Part shown: positions 10,799 through 19,385 of the stretch, piece by piece | How the letters are laid out: each line of letters starts with the position of its first letter | Numbering within the stretch: position 1 is the stretch's first letter | DNA from: JALYOC01 sp036675345 | GTDB lineage: Bacteria; Myxococcota; Myxococcia; Myxococcales; Myxococcaceae | NCBI GenBank assembly: GCA_036675345.1 | Contig: JAKFFE010000026.1 | Span: 124,001-188,000 of the forward strand | Length of the DNA: 64,000 nt | Reading direction: 5' to 3' | Notes under the pieces: generated by a model | Database searches by the model: none | Seen by the model: the letters and a program-made list of their open reading frames with translations, nothing else | What the model was told of the DNA's origin: nothing | Program-made: the position numbers and the translations under genes

Positions 10799-12520
10799 CT
10801 ATCCCGCCTTTCGGGCAGTGGGAGGCCGGGCGGCCCGGCGGGGTCTGGGGAGCATGTTCCGCTGGGCGGAGCGGACCAGCGCCTCGGCCGCCCCCATCGC
10901 CTCCCGGGTCAGCTCCACCCCGGAGAGCATCCGGGCCAGCTCGCAGGTGCGCTCCTCTCCCTTGCCCAGGGGGACCACCCGGGACCAGGTCCGGCCCTTC
11001 CCCTGGGTCTTCTCGATCCGGAAGTGCTGGTCGGCATAGGCCGCCACCTGAGGCAGGTGGGTGATGCACAGCACCTGCCGGGTGCGGGAAACATCGCGGA
11101 TCATCCGCCCCACCACCTCCGCCACCGCGCCGCTGACCCCGGCGTCCGCCTCGTCCAGCACGTAGGTGCCGCAGGGGTCGTCCCCGGCCAGGGTCCGCTT
11201 TACCGCCAGCAAGAGGCGGGAGGCCTCTCCGCCCGAGGCCACCTTGGCCAGCGGGCGCACCGGTTCGCCGGCGTTGGCGCTGAACAGGAACTCCACCCCG
11301 TCGGCGCCATGGGGACCCAGCACGTCCAGGGGGGTGAGCTGGACCTCGAAGCGCCCCTTGGCCATGGCCAGCTCCTCCAGGGAGGCGACCACCGCCCGGG
11401 CCAGATCCCGGCCCGCCTCGATCCGCCGCGCGGAGAGCACCGCCGCTGCGATCCGCGCCTCCTTCTCCGCCGCCTGCCGGGCCACCTCCGCGTGGGCCAG
11501 CAGCTCCGAGCGGGACTCCAGCCGGACCAGCTCCTCCTGCACCGCCTGGCGGTGGGCCAGCACCATCTCCACGTTGCCGCCGTGGCGCTTGCACAGCCGC
11601 CGGATCGCATCCAGGCGGTCATCCACCTCCTGCAGCCGCCCCGGATCCCCGTCCAGCAGCTCCAGATAGCGGGACAGCGCGCGGGCGCCCTCCTCCGCCT
11701 CCGCCCGGGCGTTGAGCGCATGGGCCAAGGTGGTCTCCAGCGACCCATCCAGCTTGGCCGCCTCCGCCAGCACGTTGGCGGCGCGCCCCAGCTGGTCGGC
11801 GGCGGAACCCTCCTCGGCGCCCAGCAGCGCCTCCGCCTCGCTGGCGGCGCGGCGCAGCCGTTCGGCGGACATCAGCCGGCGGCGTTCCTCCTCCAGGCTG
11901 CGATCCTCCCCGGGCTGGGGAGACAACCGGTCGATCTCCTCCACCTGTTCACGGAGCAGGGCGATCCGCTCCGCGACCCGGTTCTCGTCCCCGCCCAGGT
12001 CCTCCACCTGGCGGGCCGCCTCCTGCAGCAAGGCGTGGGCGGCCCGGTAGGCGGTCAGCGCCCCGCCCAGTGGGCCGGAGGCATCCAGCAGCTCGCGGTG
12101 CTTGGCGGAGTCGAAGAGGGCGACGTGTTCGTGCTGGCCGGCGATGTCCACCGTCCCGCGCATCACCTTCCCCAGCACCCCCACCGTCACCAGGGCTCCG
12201 TTGACGTAGGCCTTGGCCCGTCCGGAGAGGCCAATCACCCGGCGGACGCTGACCTCTTCCCCCAGGTCGGGGAGGCCCAGCTCCTCCAGGGTGGAGGCCA
12301 GGCGGGGATCCTTGCCGAGGATCCCCTCCACCGAGGCCTCCTCGCACCCGGAGCGGATCAGCTCCGGGTCCGCCCTCCCCCCCAACAGCAGGCTCAGCGC
12401 GTCGACCAGGATCGACTTGCCCGCCCCCGTTTCACCGGTGAGCACGGTCAGCCCGCGACCGAACTCCACCTCCGCCGACTCGATCACCGCGAAATTCGTA
12501 ATCCGTAGCGCCAGGAGCAC
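10799..12520 (-). CDS. recN: DNA repair protein RecN
   Basis: RecN is an SMC-like ATPase acting in double-strand-break repair. The product (573 residues from the GTG at 12520) has the N-terminal LTVLTGETGAGKSILVDAL Walker A, a long coiled-coil middle with the family's GQHEHVALF segment, and C-terminal ASGGEASRLLLAVK signature and YVLDEADAGVSGAVAEVVG Walker B. The GTG at 12520 is preceded by AGGGGA at 5-nt spacing, whereas the frame's upstream 22 codons have no family similarity and overlap a palindromic operator candidate. The C-terminus has an Arg-rich tail. PP2C follows immediately. Confidence 0.96.
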   Translation of the reverse strand: MLLALRITNFAVIESAEVEFGRGLTVLTGETGAGKSILVDALSLLLGGRADPELIRSGCEEASVEGILGKDPRLASTLEELGLPDLGEEVSVRRVIGLSGRAKAYVNGALVTVGVLGKVMRGTVDIAGQHEHVALFDSAKHRELLDASGPLGGALTAYRAAHALLQEAARQVEDLGGDENRVAERIALLREQVEEIDRLSPQPGEDRSLEEERRRLMSAERLRRAASEAEALLGAEEGSAADQLGRAANVLAEAAKLDGSLETTLAHALNARAEAEEGARALSRYLELLDGDPGRLQEVDDRLDAIRRLCKRHGGNVEMVLAHRQAVQEELVRLESRSELLAHAEVARQAAEKEARIAAAVLSARRIEAGRDLARAVVASLEELAMAKGRFEVQLTPLDVLGPHGADGVEFLFSANAGEPVRPLAKVASGGEASRLLLAVKRTLAGDDPCGTYVLDEADAGVSGAVAEVVGRMIRDVSRTRQVLCITHLPQVAAYADQHFRIEKTQGKGRTWSRVVPLGKGEERTCELARMLSGVELTREAMGAAEALVRSAQRNMLPRPRRAARPPTARKAG

Positions 12521-12555
12521 GTTGTCCCCTCCAGCGGTCGGGCTCCGTGCCCAAC

Positions 12556-12575
12556 CACTGAACAGACTAACAGTG
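12556..12575 (-). promoter_or_regulatory. Palindromic operator upstream of recN (SOS-box-like)
   Basis: A perfect inverted repeat CACTG-N10-CAGTG lies 36-55 bp upstream of the recN GTG. Its core, CTGT-N8-TCAG on the minus strand, differs at one position from the E. coli-type LexA box CTGT-N8-ACAG. It overlaps a TTGAGC/TAGTCT promoter-like pair. recN is a classic SOS gene, but LexA boxes vary among deltaproteobacteria. Confidence 0.4.
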
Positions 12576-12619
12576 GACCCTGACACTGCTCAAATTTTCA
12601 GTGACCGATTCCCGGGGTG

Positions 12620-15600
12620 CTAGTCCTCGGGGGTGATGTTGAACAGCTCGTGGACGTCCTGCTCGGTGAGGGTCTTGCCCATGTCGGCGTCCTGTCCCAG
12701 CACCCCGGCGGCCAGATCCTTCTTCCGCTTCTGCAAGGAGAGGATCTTCTCCTCCACCGTGCCGCGGGTGATCATCTTGTAGCTGATCACCGCCTTGGTC
12801 TGACCGATGCGGTGGGTCCGGTCGGTGGCCTGATCCTCCACCGCGGGGTTCCACCACGGATCGTAGTGGATCACGTAGTCGGCCGCGGTGAGGTTCAGGC
12901 CGGTGCCGCCGGCCTTGAGGCTGATGAAGAACAGCGGCGGGCCGTCGGGCGCGTTGAACTTGTCCACCCGCGCCATCCGGTCCTTGGTGCGGCCGTCCAG
13001 GGATTGGTAGGTCAGCCCCCGCTTGTCCGCCCACTGCTTGAGCAGCTCCAGCATCTCCACGAACTGGCTGAACACCAGGGCGCGGTGACCCTCGGCGACC
13101 AGGTCGTCCACCAGCTCGCCGAAGCGTTCCAGCTTGGCGGACTCCGCCAGCACCGTGCCCGGAGGCAGCTTGAGCAGCCGCGGGTCGCAGCACACCTGCC
13201 GCAGCTTCATCAGCGCCGCCAGGATCGACACCCGGCTGCGGTTGAAGCCCACCTTGGCCATGGTGTCGTAGACCTTCTTCTTCGACTCCTCCAGGACCTC
13301 GCGGTACAGCGCCGCCTGGCCGGGGTTCATCTCGCAGTAGGCCACCGACTCGGTCTTGGGCGGCAGATCCTTGGCCACCTCGGTCTTGAGCCGACGGAGG
13401 ATGAAGGGGTGGATCCGCCGCTTGAGCCGCTCGCGGGTCTCCAGATCCCCCGCCACCTGGATCGGCTGCTCGTAGCGTTCACCGAAGGTGCTGGCCGAAC
13501 CCAGGAAGCCGGGCATCACGAAGTCGAAGATGCTCCACAGCTCGGAGAGCCGGTTCTCCAGCGGGGTGCCGGTGAGCGCCAGCCGGGCCTCGGAGGGGAT
13601 GGACTTGCAGGCCTGGGCGGTGGCCGAGTCCGCGTTCTTGATGTTCTGGGCCTCGTCCAGGATCACGTACCGGAACGGGATCTTGGAGAGCTCGTTCACG
13701 TCCCGGCGGATCAGCGCGTAGGAGGTCAGCACCAGGTCCATGCTGGCCAGCTGGTCCACCCGCTCCTTGCGGTCCGCGCCGTGCCAGACGAAGGACTTGA
13801 TCCCGGGGGTGAACTTCTCCGCCTCCCGCTCCCAGTTGGCGAGCACGCTGGTGGGGGCCACCACCAACGAAGGCTTGTTGCCCTCGTCGTTCTTGGCCTT
13901 CTGCAAGAGCGCCAGCGCCTGGATGGTCTTACCCAGACCCATGTCGTCGGCGAGGATCCCGGACAGCCCGTGCCGGTGCAGGAACCACAGCCAGGAGAGC
14001 CCGGCCTCCTGGTAGTGGCGCAAGGTGGCGTCCAGCCCCGGAGGGGTGGCGATCTTGGGGACCCCGGCGGTGTCCCGCAGCTCCATGATCGCCTTGCGGG
14101 CCTTGCCCTCGATCTCGGCGGTGGAGAGATCCGCCAGCAGATCCAGCGCCACCGCCTGGTACAGCGGCAGCCGGGTCTTGGTCTTGCCCGGCAGCGCGCC
14201 GGCCTCCTCCAGCAGGTCGGCGGCGCGGCGCAGCTCGGCCGCGTCGGCCTCGGCGAAGGTCCCGTCCTTGAGCTCGATGTACTTGCGGCCGGAGTCCAGC
14301 CACATCCGCACCGCGCCCAGATCCACCGCCTGGTCGTCGGTGGCGAAGTCCGCCTCCAGTTCGAACCAGTTCACGCCGCTCATCCCCACCCGGATGCGGG
14401 GCTTGAGCTTGGGGCGGACGCGGATCTTGGTCTTCTCGGCGCCGAAGCGATCCCAGTGGTCGGGCAGCTCCTTGAGCCCCTGGGCCCAGAACTCGATCGC
14501 CGCGTCCCCGGAGGCCTCGAAGGTCCCCTGGTGGGTGTCGAACTTGAAGCCCTTCTCCAGCAGCAGCTTTCCGGCCGCCTTCTCGTCGGCCTCGCGACGG
14601 CGGTAGAGCTTCTTGGAGTTCTCGCCGGTGCCGCTGGCGTAGCCCAGATGGGTGGCGGTGGGTGAGACCGGCACCGTGGTGTGTCCGTAGCGCGCCGCCA
14701 GCCGGCCGGAGATCTGCTCCGGGGTCCCCTCCAGGGTGAGCAGGAACTTGGGCTCGGAGGCCTCCTCCACCTCCACCCCGTCCGCCTTGAGCGTCATCCG
14801 GAAGCGCGGGAGGTGGGCGGCAAAGAAGGTCAGCACCCGGTCCAGCTGACCGGGCGGGAAGGACATCGTCGGCTCCAGCAGCCACTTGCGCAGCAGCCGG
14901 GGCGGGAACTCCGGCTCCACCGGGAACAGGGTCTGGGTGAACAGCGCGAAGGTGCGGCGGCCGGCCAGCAGCAGACAGTCCTTGAGCCCGGCGGAGGACC
15001 CGTCCGGCAAGAACAGCTCGATGGTGGCGGCGGCGCCGTCCGGCCGGGAGACCAGGTGGATCTGCGGGCGGGCCGGCTCGGTGGAGAAGGTCAGCGGGGT
15101 GCCGCGGTAGATCACCCGGCGGTGCTTGAGGATGTCCACCAGGTCGGCCAGGTCGTCATCGGTGAGCAGGATGCGCGCGTCGTAGCGCTGCTCGTGCTTG
15201 GCCAACTCGGTGAAGACCCGCTCGTCGGCGGGGGCGATGCGGGTGCCGGCGGTGAGCAGGCGCTTGACCTGCACCGGGCCCTTGGCCTGGGCGTCCACCC
15301 GGCGGACGTCCACCACCCACTGGCGGCCGCCCTGGGGGCCATGGGTGGGGGCGATCCGGTAAAGGAACTCGTAGTCCGGCAGGGCGGAGAGGCCCAGCCA
15401 GGTCTCCAGCTTGGCCAACGCCGGCAGCGAGACCGGGTCCGGGGGAGGCTCGGGTTCGAAGGTCCGGTTCGCCTCCCGCTGCTGGGCCAGGTAGGCCAGG
15501 GCCACCGCCACCACGTGCTTGCAGTGGGGGCCGTACTTGTTCCAGGACTCGCAGTTGCAGCGCGAGTCCACCCCGTCGCCGGGGACCCGGTACACCTCGA

Positions 15601-15844
15601 CCTCGTAGGCCCGGGTGGAGGTGCCGGTGACCTTCCCGCGGATGAGGTCTGCCTCGCGGGTGATCCCCTGGACGTTCTGGGACTCGGCGTACTCCCGGCC
15701 CTTCTTGAAGGTGGTGGGTTGAACCTGGTCGCGCAGCCGCAGCAGCCACTTGGCGTCGTTGGCGGGGGGAGCGTCAGGGGTCTCGGAGGTCTGGATCTCG
15801 GCGATGGACAAGGCGCGCTCGGGGCGAAACGCGTCCAATAGCAC
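12620..15844 (-). CDS. SWIM zinc-finger SNF2-family DEAD/DEAH helicase
   Basis: A large Swi2/Snf2-type ATPase of about 1,070 residues. The N-terminal region carries a SWIM zinc finger (CNCESWNKYGPHCKH). The C-terminal half has the two RecA-like lobes: ILADDMGLGKTIQALALL (motif I), VVAPTSVLANWEREAE, VILDEAQNIKN (DEAQ motif II), LTGTPLENRLSELWSIFDF (motif III), then VFSQFVEMLELLKQW and ATDRTHRIGQ (motifs V-VI). It is predicted to translocate on duplex DNA and remodel protein-DNA complexes. The frame opens at 15919, but that segment overlaps a terminator; GTG at 15844 (GGAG upstream) or TTG at 15811 are better starts. No methylase or nuclease partner lies nearby. Confidence 0.92.
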   Translation of the reverse strand: MLLDAFRPERALSIAEIQTSETPDAPPANDAKWLLRLRDQVQPTTFKKGREYAESQNVQGITREADLIRGKVTGTSTRAYEVEVYRVPGDGVDSRCNCESWNKYGPHCKHVVAVALAYLAQQREANRTFEPEPPPDPVSLPALAKLETWLGLSALPDYEFLYRIAPTHGPQGGRQWVVDVRRVDAQAKGPVQVKRLLTAGTRIAPADERVFTELAKHEQRYDARILLTDDDLADLVDILKHRRVIYRGTPLTFSTEPARPQIHLVSRPDGAAATIELFLPDGSSAGLKDCLLLAGRRTFALFTQTLFPVEPEFPPRLLRKWLLEPTMSFPPGQLDRVLTFFAAHLPRFRMTLKADGVEVEEASEPKFLLTLEGTPEQISGRLAARYGHTTVPVSPTATHLGYASGTGENSKKLYRRREADEKAAGKLLLEKGFKFDTHQGTFEASGDAAIEFWAQGLKELPDHWDRFGAEKTKIRVRPKLKPRIRVGMSGVNWFELEADFATDDQAVDLGAVRMWLDSGRKYIELKDGTFAEADAAELRRAADLLEEAGALPGKTKTRLPLYQAVALDLLADLSTAEIEGKARKAIMELRDTAGVPKIATPPGLDATLRHYQEAGLSWLWFLHRHGLSGILADDMGLGKTIQALALLQKAKNDEGNKPSLVVAPTSVLANWEREAEKFTPGIKSFVWHGADRKERVDQLASMDLVLTSYALIRRDVNELSKIPFRYVILDEAQNIKNADSATAQACKSIPSEARLALTGTPLENRLSELWSIFDFVMPGFLGSASTFGERYEQPIQVAGDLETRERLKRRIHPFILRRLKTEVAKDLPPKTESVAYCEMNPGQAALYREVLEESKKKVYDTMAKVGFNRSRVSILAALMKLRQVCCDPRLLKLPPGTVLAESAKLERFGELVDDLVAEGHRALVFSQFVEMLELLKQWADKRGLTYQSLDGRTKDRMARVDKFNAPDGPPLFFISLKAGGTGLNLTAADYVIHYDPWWNPAVEDQATDRTHRIGQTKAVISYKMITRGTVEEKILSLQKRKKDLAAGVLGQDADMGKTLTEQDVHELFNITPED

Positions 15845-15895
15845 AGCCGCGCCGCTCCAGCCCTGAATTGCTGCTCGCCCGGTCGCTCGGGGCGT

Positions 15896-15945
15896 TGAAA
15901 AGCAGAAGGCCCCGGCCACCCACTGGGGGGGACCGGGGCCTGCTG
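15896..15945 (-). terminator. Intrinsic terminator after the lamin-tail lipoprotein gene
   Basis: On the minus strand AGCAGGCCCCGG pairs with CCGGGGCCTTCTGCT (one small bulge), followed by a short T-run. It starts about 20 nt after the stop at 15965. The strength of this hairpin argues against the helicase gene starting at 15919. Confidence 0.75.
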
Positions 15946-15964
15946 GGAATTTCAGGTCAGCGAC

Positions 15965-18343
15965 TTACAGGGTGTTGGCGGCGCCCGGCGTGGCGGCACC
16001 GCTGTACTCGGTGGGATAGCCACCCTCGTCCTGCGGCTGGAAGTCGTCGGCGTTGTTGTTGGTATCCACGCCGTTGGGAATACGGCGCACGCTGCCGAGG
16101 CCGAAGTTCGAATCCTTGATCCAACGGGTGCTCGTCGAACCCTCCCTCGCCGCGACATCGGCCCGTGTACCACCCGAATAGGGGATGGTGTTGGTGAGGA
16201 GATCGCCCTCGTAGGAGAGGGTGTCCAGGACCGCGCCCGCAGCGTTGTCCCAAAGGACCAACCCATCAGGATCGCCGTTCTGGAACCAGCCGGTGGTGCC
16301 GTTCGCCGCCGTCGTCACGCGCAAGGCAGCGGCAGGCAAGCCGGAGAGGATCGTGGCGTTGCTGCTGATCACCAGATAGCCCCCTGGAGCGAGGGTGGGG
16401 GCGGCGACGCCCGCAGAATCCACGGCACCGGAGAGTGCGATGGTCCGGTAAAGACGATCACTGGCGGTAAGGTTCAGCAAGATCACCTGGGCGTCGGCGA
16501 GGGTCGCGTCGGCATCACCAGCGTTGTAGATCTCGATGAACTCCATGTCGTCGGCGACGGCCTGGTCGTAGTCCACCTCATTGATGACCAGCCTGGGGAG
16601 CAGTGCACCGCGCCCAACGAACGGAGCGCTGGACGAGGCGACGTTGGCGGTGCCCGCAGTGTCCGCAACCGAGTCGCCAAGGGCAACGGTGTACGGCTCT
16701 CCGTTCGTCTGGGCGGTGGTGGTCAGGATCACGCGCTCATTGCTGACGGTTGCCGCTGCCACCGTCAGGCCGGCGATGGTGAAGTCGGTGGCCAGCACGG
16801 TGGCGGGGTCGAGCGGACGGTTGAAGAAGACCGTGACCTCGAGGGGGCCGGTCGCAGCCGCGCGCACGATCTGGGGGGTCGGACAGCTGTTCACGGTGAC
16901 GTCGGCAGCCGAGTAGGCACCCGGGTTCGCGTAGTCATTGAAGCTGCGCATGTACACGCCGTTGTTCAGGGTGACCTGGCAGCCAGGGAACAGGTGCAGC
17001 GCATTGTAGACCGCCAGCGGGAACCGCACCCGAAGACGCTCGTCCGTGGGAACGCCCGCCGTGTTCATCTGGAGCTGAACGAATCCGGTGCCGCTCGGGA
17101 GAGCCGGCCCTGCCAGAGTACCGGAGAGAGTAATCAGCTCGCTCTCGAACGCGGTCAGGACGGCAGAAGCACCGACCAGCGCGGCCTCATTGGAGACGTC
17201 CTGCTTGAGACCGGCGGGGGTAGCCGAGGACAGGGACTGGACCGGATGACCGCTGCTGAGCACCGTGAAGCCCGTGATGGTCTTGGCGGTATCCATGTAG
17301 CTGAAGTTCTCGGCAGGGGCGTCGTCCAGGACGTGCTGCACGACGAAGCTCACCCGATCACCAACCGCCGGAACCGGCGTCAGCGAAGCGGGATCAACCA
17401 GGACGTACAGCCCCGGCCCAGTGGCCTGCGCCTGGACGAAGAAGCCCGCCGGCTCATTGCCGATCGCCGGCTTGATGTAGGTGACCAGCACGCCAGCAAC
17501 CGAAATCCCGGTGGCCTGGGCTCCAGTCGGAGCCGCATGAACTTCGGCGATGTCTGCCGAAGCATCGGCAGGAGCAATGCTCGCCGGCTCACACTGAGAG
17601 GCCGGGGTGGGCGCTCCGCACTGCTCGCTCACCGAGCAGTCCGCGTTGGTCACACAACCCACGCAGTAGTCGGCATCCTCCTCACAGGTCGGCTGACGGC
17701 AAACCGGGGCCACACCGGTGGTGTCGCAGATCTGGGTTCCGGCGGTGCAGCCCTCATCCAGGCCCAGGGCGGTCTGGTCGCTGTCGCGGCAGGCCTGGCA
17801 GGTGCCGGCGCTGCAAATCGTCGCGCCGGCCTCGGTGCACTCGGAGTCGCCCAGGCACTCGACGCAGGCCCCGGCACCACCATTGGCGGCAATGTCACAG
17901 GTCTCGCCCTGGCTGGCGCGGCACCCGACGGTGGCGTTGCAGACGATGCAGGCACCCAGCCCGCCGCCGGCGGCGACATCACAGATCGGCGCTTCGCTGC
18001 CGCAGCCGGTGTTGTCGCTCAGACAGGTCTTGCAGACGCCCAGGCCGTTGTTGGCGGCGGTGTCGCAGATCGCGGCCCCGGCGCCGCAGCCGGCGGTGGC
18101 GGTGCAGGTCTTACAGGCGCCATCGACCTCGTCGCAGACTTCAGTGGTGGCGCAGGTCAGCAGGCCGTTGTCGCAGCGGATCGGGCGCTGATCCGGCTCG
18201 CAGGTGCCGTCCTCGGAGCAGATCTCGGTGCCTTCGCAGTCACCGTTGACTTCGCACTCCGGGGGGGTGGGACAGGCACTGAGCGTCAGCGCGAAGGCCA
18301 CCGCGCCGAGCGCGGAAAGGGCTCGCTTGATGTTGGTTTCCAC
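15965..18343 (-). CDS. Cys-rich lipoprotein with lamin-tail domain
   Basis: The 792-residue secreted protein starts at a GTG with AGGAGG 9 nt upstream and has a lipoprotein signal ending LTLSAC, with Cys24 as the likely lipidated residue. Residues 25-240 form a Cys-rich region of repeated units such as CDTAANNGLGVCKTCLSDN and CDVAAGGGLGACIVCNAT, each with four or so Cys, probably disulphide-bonded. Next come beta-rich segments, an Ig-like SbsA-type domain (about 490-590), and a C-terminal lamin-tail domain (LVINEVDYDQ, FIEIYNAG, LAPGGYLVIS). Such surface lipoproteins are common in Myxococcota. Base use shows more A/T in places than neighbouring genes. Function unknown; surface adhesion or binding is a guess. 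Confidence 0.85.
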   Translation of the reverse strand: METNIKRALSALGAVAFALTLSACPTPPECEVNGDCEGTEICSEDGTCEPDQRPIRCDNGLLTCATTEVCDEVDGACKTCTATAGCGAGAAICDTAANNGLGVCKTCLSDNTGCGSEAPICDVAAGGGLGACIVCNATVGCRASQGETCDIAANGGAGACVECLGDSECTEAGATICSAGTCQACRDSDQTALGLDEGCTAGTQICDTTGVAPVCRQPTCEEDADYCVGCVTNADCSVSEQCGAPTPASQCEPASIAPADASADIAEVHAAPTGAQATGISVAGVLVTYIKPAIGNEPAGFFVQAQATGPGLYVLVDPASLTPVPAVGDRVSFVVQHVLDDAPAENFSYMDTAKTITGFTVLSSGHPVQSLSSATPAGLKQDVSNEAALVGASAVLTAFESELITLSGTLAGPALPSGTGFVQLQMNTAGVPTDERLRVRFPLAVYNALHLFPGCQVTLNNGVYMRSFNDYANPGAYSAADVTVNSCPTPQIVRAAATGPLEVTVFFNRPLDPATVLATDFTIAGLTVAAATVSNERVILTTTAQTNGEPYTVALGDSVADTAGTANVASSSAPFVGRGALLPRLVINEVDYDQAVADDMEFIEIYNAGDADATLADAQVILLNLTASDRLYRTIALSGAVDSAGVAAPTLAPGGYLVISSNATILSGLPAAALRVTTAANGTTGWFQNGDPDGLVLWDNAAGAVLDTLSYEGDLLTNTIPYSGGTRADVAAREGSTSTRWIKDSNFGLGSVRRIPNGVDTNNNADDFQPQDEGGYPTEYSGAATPGAANTL

Positions 18344-18386
18344 TTTGAACTTCCTCCTGAGGGGGGCTACCGACCGGCCGGGCGGG

Positions 18387-18416
18387 TCTATAGGTCAGCC
18401 GCAGGCGCGGCGTAAA
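18387..18416 (-). promoter_or_regulatory. Candidate promoter for the lamin-tail lipoprotein
   Basis: On the minus strand TTTACG and TATAGA are separated by 18 nt, 44 nt upstream of the GTG start. Prediction by eye. Confidence 0.35.
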
Positions 18417-18496
18417 GCTGCCCCCCTGTGAAAACCGGGTGACTTCCCTTGCGGAATCGCGCGCCTAGAGGGTCTCGAGGCGGACGTTGACCGGGA

Positions 18497-19339
18497 TCAA
18501 CGTTCTCCCCACCGCAGCTTCTGCCGGAGGATCTGGAAGTACCCGATGTCCGGGTTCCGGATCAGCAGCACCGCGTTGGGAGAGCGGACCACGTCCAGGC
18601 GATCCCCGGCCTGCAGCGGGATCCCGGACTGGCCGTCCACGGTGAGGAACACGTCCACCACCTCGGTGCGCAGGGCAATGGAGATGGCCCGGTCGCTGGG
18701 GACCACGATCGCCCGCTGGGTCAGGGCGTGCGGACAGATCGGCGCCACGATCACCGCGTCGGTGAAGGGGTGGACGATCGGCCCGCCGGCGGACAGCGCG
18801 TAGGCGGTGGACCCGGTGGGGGTGGCGACGATCACCCCGTCCGACTTGTAGCTGGTGACGAACTCCCCATCGATGGACATCTCGTGGTCGGCGATCCGGG
18901 CCAGCACCCCCTTGTTGATCACCACGTCGTTGAGGACCTCCTCCTCCAGGATCACCCTCCCCTCCCGCCACAGCTGGCAGCGCAGCTTCATCCGCCGGTC
19001 CACCTGGAACCTGCCCTCCAGGGCGGCCTCCAGGGCGGGGAACAGCTCCGGCTGGGGGATCTCGGTCATGAAGCCCAGGCTGCCCAGGTTCACTCCCAGG
19101 ATCGGCACCGGCCGGCCGGCCAGCAGCCGCGAGGCGTAGATCAGGGTCCCATCCCCTCCCAGCACCACCACCAGCGACACCCGGGCCAGCGCCTCCGCGT
19201 CCGGGACCGGCCAGCCCACCACCTCGGCCAGCTTCTCGTCCGCCAGCAGCTCCAGGTCCGGATGGCGCTCGCGGATCTTCACCGCCAGCGAGGCCGCCTC
19301 GCTCTTGCCCTTCTTGGCTACCAACAGGACCGTCTTCAC
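18497..19339 (-). CDS. nadK: NAD kinase
   Basis: NadK phosphorylates NAD+ to NADP+ and is the sole route to NADP in most bacteria. The 280-residue product has the diagnostic VVLGGDGTLIYASR loop (about 58-71), LGVNLGSLGFMTEI, the NDVVINKG segment and the DGVIVATPTGSTAYALSAGGP substrate/ATP-binding stretch. Size is typical. The start at 19339 (MKTVLLVAKKGK) fits the first beta-strand of the fold. It is divergent from rarA, with only 46 bp between starts. Confidence 0.96.
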   Translation of the reverse strand: MKTVLLVAKKGKSEAASLAVKIRERHPDLELLADEKLAEVVGWPVPDAEALARVSLVVVLGGDGTLIYASRLLAGRPVPILGVNLGSLGFMTEIPQPELFPALEAALEGRFQVDRRMKLRCQLWREGRVILEEEVLNDVVINKGVLARIADHEMSIDGEFVTSYKSDGVIVATPTGSTAYALSAGGPIVHPFTDAVIVAPICPHALTQRAIVVPSDRAISIALRTEVVDVFLTVDGQSGIPLQAGDRLDVVRSPNAVLLIRNPDIGYFQILRQKLRWGER

Positions 19340-19385
19340 GGGTGGAGGTTCTAGCCCGATTCGGACATAGATTCGCCCGCCTCAA

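Noticed and set aside
12617..14665. Long plus-strand frame opposite the SNF2 gene
   Set aside because: Antisense shadow of a well-supported helicase; no domain recognised.
15845..15919. Upstream start for the SNF2 helicase at 15919
   Set aside because: The segment overlaps a strong terminator hairpin of the neighbouring lipoprotein gene and has no family similarity.
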